A DNA stretch of 64,000 nucleotides from the NCBI RefSeq assembly GCF_042477335.2, contig NC_091245.1, positions 79,646,501 to 79,710,500 on the forward strand, given 5' to 3'. A program made the translations under genes and the position numbers. A model generated the notes under the pieces. It searched no databases and was not told the DNA's origin. It saw only the letters and a program-made list of their open reading frames with translations. Below are positions 8,640 through 20,290 of this stretch, piece by piece. Source of the stretch: Ovis canadensis. Taxonomy: Eukaryota > Chordata > Mammalia > Artiodactyla > Bovidae. Positions within the stretch are counted from its first letter, which is position 1. Each line of letters begins with the position of its first letter.

Positions 8640-11142
8640 ACTGATGAATTATATGTTACTGCTAAGAATGAATCCCATAATCTAACAATTTAATGGATTG
8701 GGCCTTGCTGATGTAATAGCCTACTGGACTAGACAGATGGTTGGGGTGAATGCCAGTACTTGCTATCCTGTAGGCATTTTCTGACCTACAAATCTCATGC
8801 TTTGGTACAAGGTGATTCTGCATAGAGAAAAAATATAATTGTAATAAAAACAGAACACTTTTGAGAATGAAAGGGATGCTACTAATGATTCCAGGAAAAC
8901 AGGTATAAACAGGACTGTCTGGGACAAACAGCTACCCTAATTTAGTACCCTCACTACCACTGAATATATTAAGGATTGGTGGAATTCCCCAAAGCTGTAG
9001 TGTTTTGAGTGGACAGCAGGCCTGAAGGGGAATTCAGTGCATTAGATGTAGACTGTCTAAAACAATAACATTCTTTCACTTGAGCATTGTTAACGCAAAA
9101 TAGCATGAGACAAGCAGTGATAAGAGAAGTTTCAAGAGGCAATGTAGAGAATAGCTGAGTCACCTAAAAGTAGAGCACTGCTGCAGAGGGCATAAAGCCA
9201 ACCAGACCTCTGCAGCTGCTGCTCGGCCTGGAGACTCAACGGTGCTGATTGTTCCATTCTCAGGTTCACTTCGGACTTCTTTTATGACTTCAACTCTCTG
9301 ATTGGGACTTTTTTCCCATTCTTTCTTACTTCCCTGACAATCCATATAATGACTTTTCATTGTTTGAGTGGAACCAGATATATCTTTTTTCCTTATAATC
9401 TGAAAAGCCTAACTCACATATACAAAACATCAGTTATGTGTTTTTTCTCTAGCAGGATTTGCTTTTCATTAATGCTTGATTCTCCTCTGTTGTCAGCCCA
9501 TCACCTCCTGGAGCCCAGAATACTGAGATGCTGTCTAACTCCTGTCCACCTTGAAACCCTTATAGGCTGGTGGATTAATTGAGAAATAATTCATTAATAT
9601 TATCTGTGTTACATTTAACTATGGGTTAAATGAGCTTTGGGACTTGCCTGGGAGTCTTACCAGCATTTATAATATTATTTCCATGAGAAAAAGGCATTTC
9701 AAATTCCAACCAAGAGTGCCAAAGCATTATTTTAGAAACTGAAATTCAGGACAGATGGTTTGATAAGTATGAGTGCATTTATGAGGACAATAGGGCAGAA
9801 TATTTGAAACTGGGACTCTCTGGGAGAAGCAGAGCTAAATGGGAACCATAAATATCAGAGGCACAGGGCTGTGTTCCAAGTCATCATAATAGGGGTATTA
9901 TGGTAGAAAATATAATTAAAGACTAACTAGATTAAAATAATGTCAAATGGACCGGAAAAGAAAATATGCATGTGTCGACAATAAGGGGTGGTTAGAGGAG
10001 AGCAGAACTCTCCAGAAAGGGGTGGAGAGTTCTGATAGTCTGGACGGAAGGGAGGACTGCAGGTCTCAGGAAGTTGGTAGTGGAGAATCATAGCATCTTG
10101 TACCACAGGATGGGTTTTTAGCAGTAATAGCCAGGTTTGTTACTTGTTCCAGGGCATCAGGAGTCCATGTATTCCAAGGATACCCCTTCTTACTCCATTC
10201 TTCTGATACTTATCACAGAAGGGTTAAATTAGATTTAGTAGTTGCTGAAGCCTGAAATTACCTCAATAGGAGAAAAATATAAATATTCTGATATAAAATG
10301 CAAACATATATATATATATCAGTTACATTCTTTTTTGAAATAAAAAGCAGCTGATTTCATATCAGCAAATGTGAGCCATTAATAAGAAAGACTTCCCTGT
10401 TTTATAAAGTGAGATGCAGGCAGGTCAGATCAAGGTCACTGAGAGGCAAAGGACAAGGTAGATTGGTATCCAAGTTTAATAGGGCTCTGAAAAGGGCTCT
10501 CTGTAAAGAGAAAATTTTCAAACTTCACAACATAATGCCCTGTCCTTCACCATTTGGTGTACCAATAAAATGTGCACTGAGAGGAATTTTAGTCTAACTC
10601 TGCAATATATGTATGCATATGACTAAGAAGTGTGCTGATGAAACATATGATGCTATAAACATCATCTCATGTGATATAATAACTTTTCCTTTTTAAACTC
10701 AGTTACCTTTCTTGTATAGGAGGGTCATTTTGGAAGTTTTAGTGATCTATTCTGCTTATATCTTTTACACTTTTTTTTCTAAGGAAAAATAACTAAAGTA
10801 AAATAAAAAGAATCAAACTTCTACTTTGAGATCTTCTAAACTAAAACCACATCTATTAGCTCTAAAGCCATTGTAACTAATCTACCATTATTCACATGCT
10901 TATTGAAGATGAGAAAAAGTCATTTTCTCTTTGAAATTTTTGAATCTATTTTAAAGATTCATATCTAACCCATCCGAATCATTTGAATAGATGAATAACT
11001 ATTAAATATTTGAAAAGTTTATTTTTCTCAATAGCTTTAAAAAAATCATTAACAGTCCAGTAAAGGTCAAAAGCAGCAAAATGTGCAATCTTAAAGTTAG
11101 AGGGCAGTAATTAGAAAAATTACACTCATTACAGTAATAATG
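8640..11142. other. Unassigned sequence, 2.5 kb
   Basis: No family recognised with confidence. 8860-8960 has a 'caggactgtctgggacaaac' phrase that recurs in old mammalian repeats, so part may be ancient transposon. Two abutting minus frames (8969-9163, 9160-9360) begin at non-ATG or weak starts and carry no motif. A short (TA)n lies at 10308-10319. No promoter or splice pattern stands out. Confidence 0.4.
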
Positions 11143-11372
11143 AGGCTTCCCAGGTGGTGCCAGTGGTAAAAAAACCCGTCTGCCCATGTAGGATAGACCT
11201 AAATGACGCAGGTTCAATTCCTGGGTTGGGAAGATGCCCTGGAGAACATGGCAACCCACTCCAGTTTTCTTGCCTGGAGAATCCCAGGACAGAGGAACCT
11301 TGGTGGGCTGCAGTTCATGGGTTGCACAGAGTTAGACATAACTGAAGTGACTTAGCACACATGCACAATAAT
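11143..11372 (+). mobile_element. Bov-tA SINE
   Basis: Full-length sense copy from 'ggcttcccaggtggtgccag' to 'gaagtgacttagcacacatg'. The B box is 'ggttcaattcc', so the Pol III promoter is degraded. Confidence 0.95.
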
Positions 11373-12012
11373 AATGAACTGAGAGCATTTTAGAATCCTG
11401 TAAGTCTGCTTATCATTTAAACAGAGAATACCACATGATATCCTTACATATTTCTTTGATTCTTTAGTTGCTTTCCAATTTTCTTCTGTGATAGGAAAGA
11501 ACAGAATCTGACTCCATGTTGGATCTGTTTCTTTTACTTTAATCTTTGCTTTTCATTGCTTTTGTTACTATAATCACTAAAAGGATGCTATCTATAGCTA
11601 TAAGTACACATAATGGCCTGCTGCAAGGAACCCTGCCCCTCTGCCTGAATGTTAAAGTGCCTTTATTAGGTTCACAGGGAGACATTCTGACCTTGCCCAC
11701 CTGTGAATGGTTGCTGAGAAAAAAGAAATGAACATATCTCTTCCCCAGTACTGGCCAAGAGGGATGTTTCCGAAATTGATTAAAGGGTGGTTGCCAAAAT
11801 AATTAATTTGTTGTTAATGAATTAATTAACAAATAAAAACAAAATAACTCTTACTGAGGTCATCTATATTCACGTAGGTGATAGGAGTCTAATTTTTAAA
11901 ATTTTAATAGCTAGGTAAATATTGACTAAAATTTGTGTGGTGTTTGAATACAAATGAGAATGTCTAATGTCTGGGCAAGTATAAGTGACATCTGAATGAG
12001 TTCACATATCTT
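11373..12012. other. Unassigned; possible ERV LTR piece at 11480-11790
   Basis: The stretch 11480-11790 has low apparent decay and a C-rich, LTR-like texture ('gaatctgactccatgttgga', 'ggaaccctgcccctctgcct', 'tctcttccccagtactggcc'). I have a faint recollection of it as a ruminant ERV-type repeat but no structural termini were found. The remainder is AT-rich and unassigned. Confidence 0.3.
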
Positions 12013-12246
12013 GAGGTGTCAATTTGAAAAGACCCTGATGCTGGGAAAGATTGAGGGCAGGAGGAGAAGGGGACGACAGAGGATGAGATGGTTGGATGGC
12101 ATCACTGACTCAATGGACATGAGTTTGGGTAGGCTCTGGGAGTTGGTGATGGACAGGGAGGCCTTGAGTGCTGTAGTCCATGGGGTCACAAAGAGTCAGA
12201 CATGACTGAGGGACTGAACTGAACTGAACTGAACTGAAGTGTCAAT
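12013..12246 (+). mobile_element. BovB 3' end with target duplication
   Basis: Last ~210 bases of BovB, including the ORF2 C-terminus ([20 protein letters not shown] is readable in the 11996-12205 frame) and the terminal ACTGA reiteration. GAGGTGTCAAT (12013) and GAAGTGTCAAT (12236) form a 10/11 target duplication. Confidence 0.9.
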
Positions 12247-12434
12247 AATTCTTCAATTTAGGAATCCAATCCAAAAATTTACATTATCCCTCCATTCATG
12301 GTCTCATACTGGGTTATGTATGGAAATAATGTGGTGAAACTTATGAGCTGATGATACCACCTAGCAAGAGAGTGAAGGTGAGAACCCTGGGAATCACCAA
12401 CACAGCATGAGAAAGCAGCGAATATACTATTCAA

Positions 12435-12659
12435 TATAGTATGTGAGCTTCTCTGGTGGCTCAGATGGTAATGCTTCTGCCTCCAATGTGGGAGACCCGG
12501 GTTCGAACCCTGGGTCAGGAAGATCTCCTGGAGAGGAAAATGGCAACCCACTCCAGTACTCTTGACTGGAAAATTTCATGGATAGAGGAGCCTGGTAGGC
12601 CATCGTTTCAAACAGTCAGCCACAACTAAGTGACTCACTTTCACTTATAGCATATGAGC
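12435..12659 (+). mobile_element. Bov-tA SINE with target duplication
   Basis: Full-length sense copy. The B box region 'gggttcgaaccctgg' is intact. TATAGTATGTGAGC (12435-12448) and TATAGCATATGAGC (12646-12659) are a 12/14 target duplication. Confidence 0.95.
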
Positions 12660-12989
12660 AAGGAATGGCCTAAGAAATAGAAGAAAACCCAGTCTGCATC
12701 TGGAGAATATGTAGAGTGTAAGTCAAGCCCTGGCACAAAGAAGGTCTGAGGACCACTTGAGAGGAAAACTTGTTTTTCATACCTGGTGTTTCCTTCCATG
12801 GCAGAAGACATCAAATATTGCGACACCCCTGGCCTGTCTCTGTCGTTTTAAAAGATTCATGCCTTCAGAGAAGAAGGGATTTGGTAGGAGACCCTTGTCC
12901 TTAGGTCTTTCTTCCTCTCTACTCTCCTCTTCTTCTTTTCCATCCCTTTCCTCTTTCTCTACTTCTCACTGTTTCTACTGCCTTTTCTA

Positions 12990-13312
12990 TGCTGTTTTTC
13001 TTTTTAATTTTTTATTTGTTTATATTTGGCTGCACTAAGTCTTTGTTGCTATGCCTAGGCTTTTTCTAGTTTCTGTGGGTGGGGGCTCTTCTCTAATTGT
13101 GGTGAGTGGGCTTCTCATTGCAGTGGCTTCTCTTGTTACAGCACAGGTTTTAGGTGTGTGGACCTTAGTAGTTGTGGCACGTAGGCTCTGAAGTTGTGGC
13201 TCAGTGCTTAGTTGCTCTGTGGCATGTGAAATCTTCCCAGACCAGGGATCAAACCTATGTCCCCTGCATTTGTAGGTGGATTCTTAACCATTGGAACACT
13301 GGGGAAGTCCTA
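12990..13312 (-). mobile_element. CHR-type SINE, antisense
   Basis: Reverse complement of the cetartiodactyl CHR tRNA-derived SINE: 'tttggctgcactaagtcttt', 'ggctcttctctaattgtggt', 'agttgctctgtggcatgtga', then the head complement 'gatcaaacctatgtcccctg' and 'ttaaccattggaacactggg'. About 320 bases, near full length. Confidence 0.9.
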
Positions 13313-13458
13313 TACTATGAGTTTTATAGGCAGGTAGTTTGTGGAATGATGGGAGCTACCTTGATCCAGCTCCAACTGGCAAGTAACAGTATTTCTATGA
13401 GAATTTATAATTTTAGCATGTCGCACAAATTTTTTAGTTTGTCTACTGAGAATAATGA

Positions 13459-13648
13459 GTGAAGTGAAAGTTGTACAGTCATGTCTGACTCTTTGTGACC
13501 CCATGGACTATACAGTTCATGGAATTCTCCAGGTCAGAATAGTGGAGTGGGTAGCCTTTCCCTTCTCCAGGGGATCTTCCCAACCCAGGGATCAAGTCCA
13601 TGTCTTCTGCATTGCAGGTGGATTCTTTACCAGTTGAGCCACAAAAAT
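13459..13648 (-). mobile_element. Bov-tA SINE, antisense
   Basis: 'gtcatgtctgactctttgtg' to 'tttaccagttgagccacaaa'. The head complement is lightly decayed ('ggatcaagtcca'). Confidence 0.95.
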
Positions 13649-13698
13649 AAATGACTTTTGTAAAAAGTTGAACAAGATTTCCAATACTCAAAATTTTC

Positions 13699-15817
13699 AA
13701 GAATGCCTTTTTGACAGTGAGAGTTAAACTCTCACTGTTTGCAGATGACATGATCCTGTACATGGAAAACCCTAAATTTTACTAGAGCTCATCAATGAGT
13801 GTAGTAAAGTTGCAGGATATAAAATCAACACACAGAAATCCCTTGCATTCCTATACACGAATAATGAGAAAGTAGAAAAAGAAATTAAGGAAACAATTCC
13901 ATTCACCATTGCAATGAAAAGAATAAAATACTTAGGAATATATCTACCTAAAGAAACTAAAGACCTATATATAGAAAACTATAAAACACTGATGAAAGAA
14001 ATCAAAGAGGACACTAATAGATGGAGAAATATACCATGTTCATGGATCGGAAGAATCAATGTAGTGAAAATGAGTATACTACCCAAAGCAATTTACAAAT
14101 TCAGTGCAATCCCTATCAAGCTACCAGCCATATTTTTCACAGAACTAGAACAAATAATTTCAAGATTTGTATGGAAATACAAAAAACCTCGAATTGCCAA
14201 AGCAATCTTGAGAAAGAAGAATGGAACTGGAGGAATCAACTTGCCTGACTTCAGGCTCTACTACAAAGGCACAGTCATCAAAACAGTATGGTACTGGCAC
14301 AAAGACAGACATATAGATCAATGGAACAAAATAGAAAGCCCAGAGATAAATCCACACACATATGAACACCTTATCTTTGACAAAGGAGGCAAGAATATAC
14401 AATGGAGTAAAGACAATCTCTTTAACAAGTGGTGCTGGGAAAACTGGTCAACCACTTGTAAAAGAATGAAACTAGATCACTTCCTAACACCGCACACAAA
14501 AATAAACTCAAAATGGATTAAAGATCTAAATGTAAGACCAGAAACTATAAAACTCCTAGAGGAGAACATAGGCAAAACACTCTCCGACATAAATCACAGC
14601 AGGATCCTCTATGATCCACCTCCCAGAATTCTGGAAATAAAAGCAAAAATAAACAAATGGGATCTAATTAAAATTAAAAGCTTCTGCACAACAAAGGAAA
14701 CTATAAGTAAGGTGAAAAGACAGCCTTCTGAATGGGAGAAAATAATAGCAAATGAAGCAACTGACAACTAATCTCAAAAATATACAAGCAACTTATGCAG
14801 CTCAATTCCAGAGAAATAAACGACCCAATCAAAAAATGGGCCAAAGAACTAAATAGACATTTCTCCAAAGAAGACATACGGATGGCTAACAAACACAGGA
14901 AAAGATGCTCAACATCACTCATGATCAGAGAAATGCAAATCAAAACCACAATGAGGTACCACTTCACACCAGTCAGAATGGCTGTGATCCCAAAATCTGC
15001 AAGCAATAAATGCTGGAGAGGGTGTGGAGAAAAGGGAACCCTCCTGCACTGTTGGTGGGAATGCAAACTAGTACAGCCACTATGGAGAACAGTGTGGAGA
15101 TTCCTTAAGAAATTGCAAATAGAACTACCTTATGACCCAGAAATCCCACTTCTGGGCATACACATCAAGGAAACCAGAATTGAAAGAGACACATGTACCC
15201 CAATGTTCATCACAGCACTGTTTATAATAGCCAGGACATGGAAACAACCTAGATGTCCATCAGCAGATGAATGGATAAGAAAGCTGTGGTACATATACAC
15301 AGTGGAGTATTACTCAGCTGTTAAAAAGAATTCATTTGAATCAGTTCTGATGAGATGGATGAAACTGGAGCCGATTATACAGAGTGAAGTAAGCCAGAAA
15401 GAAAAACACCAATACAGTATACTAACACATATATATGGAATTTAGAAAGATGGCAATGACGACCCTGTATGCAAGACAGGAAAAAAGACACAGATGTGTA
15501 TAATGGACTTTTGGACTCAGAGGGAGAGGGAGAGGGTGGGATGATTTGGGAGAATGGCATTCTAACATGTATACTATCATGCAAGAATTGAATCGCCAGT
15601 CTATGTCTGACGTAGGGTGCAGCATGCTTGGGGCTGGTGCATGGGGATGACCCAGAAAGATGTTGTGGGGAGGGAGGTGGGAGGGGGGGTCATGTTTGGG
15701 AACGCATGTAAGAATTAAAGATTTTAAAATTTAAAAAAAAAAAAAATAAAAAAATAAAATAAAATAAAATTAAATTAAAAAAATAAAAAACTAAAAAAAA
15801 AAAGAATGCCTTTTTGA
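13699..15817 (+). mobile_element. 5'-truncated ruminant L1 with perfect TSD
   Basis: A 16-bp perfect duplication, AAGAATGCCTTTTTGA, lies at 13699-13714 and 15802-15817. The insert (13715-15801) begins inside ORF2 at the RT active site, runs through the Cys-rich C-terminus and the ruminant 3' UTR (15446-15720), and ends in an 80-base A-rich tail (15721-15801). A 19-bp palindrome sits at the 5' junction (13717-13735) and does not belong to L1. Conserved duplication and tail suggest a fairly recent insertion. Confidence 0.97.
13732..15445 (+). pseudogene. L1 ORF2 3' half, frameshifted
   Basis: Remnant of the L1 ORF2 protein (endonuclease-reverse transcriptase that primes cDNA synthesis on nicked chromosomal DNA). 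The fragment starts at the FADD catalytic motif of the RT (13738-13749) and lacks endonuclease and most of the RT. A short deletion at about 13775 shifts the frame. The frame at 13914-14771 covers the thumb and following region ([20 protein letters not shown] is typical). A small deletion near 14766 shifts frame again. 14795-15445 then carries the C-terminal segment with the zinc-knuckle-like pattern C-x3-C-x7-H-x4-C at about 15011-15064, and [14 protein letters not shown] near the end. It cannot encode a working enzyme: it is truncated and broken at least twice. Confidence 0.95.
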
Positions 15818-16032
15818 AAGAGCATCATGGTTAAGTCTGAATTTTGAAGTTTAGCTAATGAGACTATTTGGAGTGTCTAATTTTTTCTTATATTCACTTG
15901 ACTTACTTTCTTTATTATGCCCAGTTTAAAGAATTTATTATTCTTACACCTATGCATGATTGTAGAGGATTTTTTCCTTCAAGAAAAATTTGAGGGGACA
16001 AGCAGATAATCCACTTTGAATTTTCCTTGAAA

Positions 16033-16420
16033 GATATGTTAGGTAGTTAGAATAGGAAAGAGGAGTCCAAAATGGCTGTGGTTAAAAGACAAAGAAGGGA
16101 AAAGCCCAGGAAAATAGAATAAAGGAGTATCTGAGGACCGGAGTGAGGGCCTCAAGTAAAACAAACAGCCCTTCTGGCTAGCTCAATTTACATAGGACAG
16201 ACCCACTGGGAGGAGAAAAAAACATAAAAAGAGGAGCCAAAATTGAGTTGGGGGCTCCTCTTCTTTTTGTGTCTTTTGGGTTGGCCTGCCTTCACGCCTT
16301 GAGGATGTATTTTCCCTTGCTTGCCAAAAAAACTGAGTTGTAACACTGGTCCGTCCATCGCTTTAAATTTTTGCTGCAACATGACAGAACTGAGGAAATT
16401 ACCCACTCCCCCAACAGATA
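16033..16420 (+). mobile_element. Solo LTR (ERV1-like) with 4-bp TSD
   Basis: A 380-bp unit at 16037-16416 starts TGTTAG and ends CCAACA (inverted TGTT/AACA termini) and is flanked by GATA on both sides (16033-16036 and 16417-16420). A TATA-like 'cataaaaaga' lies at about 16224, then a C/T-rich R-U5-like part ('ggcctgccttcacgccttga'). A 4-bp duplication fits class I (gammaretrovirus-like) ERVs. No internal viral sequence remains, as expected after LTR-LTR recombination. Orientation is inferred from the TATA position. Confidence 0.75.
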
Positions 16421-17029
16421 TATACAAATTTTTAATAAGACTTTTATTTGCAGTTCTTAGAATATAAATTGAATTAAACTAAATATCAAATTCAGTTTTA
16501 TGTTATTTATGTTAAAAGTACTATCACAACAAAGTTTATAAATACTAGGATTAAATGTAGTGTAAGTTTCATTTTTCTGCTTTGCATTATCTAAATTTTT
16601 ATACATATTTTTAGGTTCAAAAGAATATAATAATCTTTAAAGCTGTCTAGCTAGCTAATTCCATATTTGCATTAACTGTCAATCTTTTTCACAATTTAAC
16701 TATTGTTTTGCATGTAAAATTAACAGCTTTCATAGCCAATTAATTATTGGAGCAGTTCTCTTATCCAAACATAAATATTGTTTTATTTCAACTTACTGAC
16801 AGAATTTCAAAAATTTGAGGCTTTAAGGAAACTTTTTACTTCAAGTTACATCCAGAATGCTTCTTATTGAAAAATGAATGTGAAAATATGATGGAAAATT
16901 CCAAATAACATGGGTACTTTATATTAGCAAAGTTATCTTGTTAGTTATCATGGAAATCTTTGAGATCCCTAATCATGCATAAATATGATTTGCATTCTTT
17001 TTTTATTCCTAATTACATGAGGTGGGGGA
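16421..17029. other. Unassigned AT-rich sequence
   Basis: Very AT-rich, with no recognised repeat or coding signal. Confidence 0.4.
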
Positions 17030-17800
17030 GTATCAATTTTGTTGATGTTATCAAAGAATAAAGTCTTGGCTATGCTAATTTTCTCTATTGTTTGCCTGTT
17101 TCTGGGTTCACTGGTTTCTGCTTACTTTGGGTTTTCTTTGCCCTTCTTCTTCCAGCTTTTTAAGGTCACTGATTTTAACACCTTTTACTTCTTTTCTATT
17201 ATAAGTATTAAAAACTACATTTCTTTACAAGTACTACTCTAGCTCTATATTTGAGTCTCAATATTAATTAAATAAATATTAATATTATAGTTATATTGTT
17301 TTCTTTTTAAATGATATTTTTTTCTAGATGTTATTTATTCCCAATTTGATTCTATTTTGGTCAGAGAACAATGCTACACAATTTTGGTTCTTTTAAGCTT
17401 ATTGACACTTGTTTTTGTCCCAGAAAATCTTGTATATTGTTGAAAGTACTATGCACACTTGAAAAGGAAATGTATTCTGTAGTTGTAGGATGTAAAGTCA
17501 GTTAGATTAAGATGGTTGATAGTGTTGTACAGAACTTCTTTGCTGATTTAAAATTGGTTCTATCAATTGGCGAGAAAAGGGCATGAAAACTGCTGGCTAT
17601 GTAGCCTTTTCTGTTTTAAATTCTGTCCATTTTTACTTCATGTGTCTTGAAACTCTCTTATGAGTGTATGCACACATTTACAATTTTTATGGTTTTGATA
17701 TGAATGACCTTTTTTCATTATTATATCACTATGAACATCTTATTTCTTTGGGTGCTCTTGGTCTTAAGGGTTACTGTTGCTGATATTAATGTTTTATATC
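17030..17800 (-). mobile_element. Ancient L1 ORF2 fragment, antisense
   Basis: Collinear with the reverse complement of L1 ORF2: 'gctaattttctctattgttt', 'gattctattttggtcagaga', 'acttgaaaaggaaatgtatt', 'agttagattaagatggttga', 'ctgatattaatg'. Several deletions relative to consensus. The plus ORF at 17039-17242 is a fortuitous antisense frame. Confidence 0.8.
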
Positions 17801-18758
17801 ATGTATAAAATTCATATAAAGCATTATTATACATTAATTGTATAATTAATATAATATATTATGAATATGTAATAGAGAAAAAAACAGAACAAAATAAATT
17901 AAAAACGTAACTGAAAGAAATTAGAGTCAATGTTTAGGCATCGGTGTTGCTTTCAGTTTGCTACATGGTATTCCTTTTGCACTGATATTACAATGAAAGA
18001 GTTGAAAACATTGGTCTTGAATATGGGAAAATCAGCAAGAAAAGATGGCAAATAAAGAATGTGAAATGAGTAGAAATTTTACCTATTTTATTGCTATCAC
18101 AAGGTAAAGAACAGTCTTTTTAAAATCTTTTTACTGTTCATTGTAGAATTTACTTTTAAGTGAGCTCTTTAACTGGAAGGAGGAAGGGACTGGGACAAAA
18201 GCAGGTAAAGAAAAGACTTGGTTTAATGGCAAAGTTCACAAGTGGAACAGAAATCCTGAAGCATAACATTTAATAGGTTTTGCTCACATAAGATGCAGAG
18301 AGAAAGCCTAGGGATATCTAAAACAATAATTAGTCTTCAGAAAAGGCCACAGAGTGGCAAGATGCACTTCTTGAGGCAGCTGGCCTGCAGTTTCTCAGTT
18401 CCCACTCTGACGGCAGTACTGTGAAAGAATCAAAAGCAGTCATCCCCAACATCCTTCAGTCTGCAAATCACTTAAAACCCCCAAGGCAAAGATAGATAAT
18501 AGTGAAATATACTTAGTGCTTGGAACCAGGCACAAATCAAGCTCTTGGCATAGGCATAGCATGAAGTAAGTTTAAGAAATACTACATTACTTTATAGCTC
18601 CTTGTTGACTGTATAGTGGTATTTCCTTCAAAATTTTTGCTCATTAATATTGTTTGTTTTTGTGTTTGTAGTAGCTTGGCATGATGAGAGCCCGTATCTG
18701 GTCCAGGGAACAATTTTACTTTATGATTTTTCTGGATTCAAAAAATAGAGAACAGAGT
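17801..18758. other. Unassigned sequence
   Basis: AT-rich start (17800-17900), then sequence with no recognised repeat. 18350-18500 is slightly GC-richer but has no open frame or motif I can support. Confidence 0.4.
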
Positions 18759-18990
18759 CAACTGGCCATAAAGTGAGTGAAGTCACTCAGTCATTTCCAA
18801 CTCTTTGCAACCCCATGGACTGCAGGCTACCAGGCTTCTCTGTCCATGGGATTTTCCAGGTAAGAGTACCAGAGTGGGTTGCCATTTCCTTCTCCCAGGG
18901 ATCTTTCCGACCCAGGGATCTATCCCAGGTCTCCCGTACTGCAAGCAGACGCTTTACTGTCTGAGCTACTAGGGAAGCCAACTGGCCATA
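18759..18990 (-). mobile_element. Bov-tA SINE, antisense, with TSD
   Basis: Full-length element between perfect 12-bp copies of CAACTGGCCATA (18759-18770, 18979-18990). Confidence 0.97.
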
Positions 18991-19018
18991 GTTCAGGACA
19001 AAATAAAATACTTCCCTG

Positions 19019-19254
19019 AAATATATATGCTGTGCTGTTGTGCTGTGTTTAGTCACTCAGTCATGTCTGATTCTTTGTGAGCCCAGGGACTGTAGCCTGC
19101 CAGGCATCTCTGTCCATGGGGATTCTCCAGGCAATAATGCTGGAGTGGGTTGCCATGCCCTCCTCCAGCGGATCTTCCCAACCCAGGGATTGAAGCCAGG
19201 TCTCTCACATTGTAGGTGGATTCTTTACCATATGAGCCACCAGGGAAATATTTG
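19019..19254 (-). mobile_element. Bov-tA SINE, antisense
   Basis: Full-length element, 'gtgctgtgtttagtcactca' to 'catatgagccaccaggg'. GAAATAT appears on both sides (about 19018 and 19246), a likely short target duplication. Confidence 0.95.
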
Positions 19255-19402
19255 ATTGATGCCGAACATTTTTTTCTTTATCCACCATTTCGGGTTCAAT
19301 TATAAAGTGAATCACCTGGGTATAGATTACAAACTGCTGGAGAGCTATAGTCACCAGAGATATTGCTTGAAGGCTATAGTTCTAATAAGTGTGACTACAA
19401 CT

Positions 19403-19640
19403 GACCAGGATAGGGTGTGTGTGTGTGTTAATCTTTCAGTCATGTCTGAATCTTTGCAACCCATGGACTGTAGCCCACCAGGCTCTTCTGTCCATGGAAT
19501 GCTCCAGGCAAGGATACTGGAGTGGGTAGCCATTCTCTTCTCCAGAGGATCTTCCTCACCCAGGGACTGAACGTAGGTCTCCTGCACTGCAGGTAGATTC
19601 TTTACCTTCTAAACCATCAGGGAAGCCCCAACAGGATGGG
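19403..19640 (-). mobile_element. Bov-tA SINE, antisense
   Basis: Begins with a GT run (19416-19428), the tail-end TG repeat of the SINE complement, and ends 'ctaaaccatcagggaagccc'. The flanks 'ccaggatagggt' and 'aacaggatggggt' are probably an imperfect target duplication. Confidence 0.92.
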
Positions 19641-20051
19641 GTAGGAATTGGATTTTCCATTTCCTGAATGCAGAGTTGGCTTTCTATGTAAGAATAGTAA
19701 GCCAACTGCTTTTATATAAGGATTTGATAAGTGCTAAAATGTTTCCCCATTACTAAAGCTGAAGTACATATTTCATCTATCTGAATATTCACAGTTATAG
19801 AAAGAAAGCATCTTGGAAGTTTTGTAATATTACTTTCAGGTTTTAGATGAGAAAACTGAGATCCAAACAGATCAAGTAGTTTATCCAATCTTGATTTTTT
19901 TTCCAGAAATTTAAGACATGGCATAAAATAAATATAACAGGGAATCTATAAAACCTGGTGCAAAAAGAAAACCCACAAGAAAAAAGTTAACATGCACACA
20001 GTAATTAACTATTTAAGTTTTTCTATGTAACCTAAAATATCTTGGGATTTT

Positions 20052-20290
20052 TTAACAGCTTATAAAAATGAGAGTAAAGTCACTCAGTCATGTCCGACTC
20101 TTTGCGACCCCATGGACTGTAGGTTACCAGCCTCCTCCGTCTATGGGATTTTCCAGGCAAAAGCACTGGAGTGGGTTGCCATTTCCTTCTCCAGGGGATC
20201 TTCCTGACCCAGGAATCAAACCCTAGTCTCTCACATTGCAGGCAGATGCTTTACTATCTGAGACACCAGGAAAGCCCTTAACAGCTTATA
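20052..20290 (-). mobile_element. Bov-tA SINE, antisense, with TSD
   Basis: Full-length element. Perfect 13-bp duplication TTAACAGCTTATA at 20052-20064 and 20278-20290. Confidence 0.97.

Noticed and set aside
8969..9360. Two abutting minus-strand ORFs as a possible gene pair
   Set aside because: Weak or non-ATG starts, no motif, low complexity; such overlaps are expected by chance in open AT-rich DNA.
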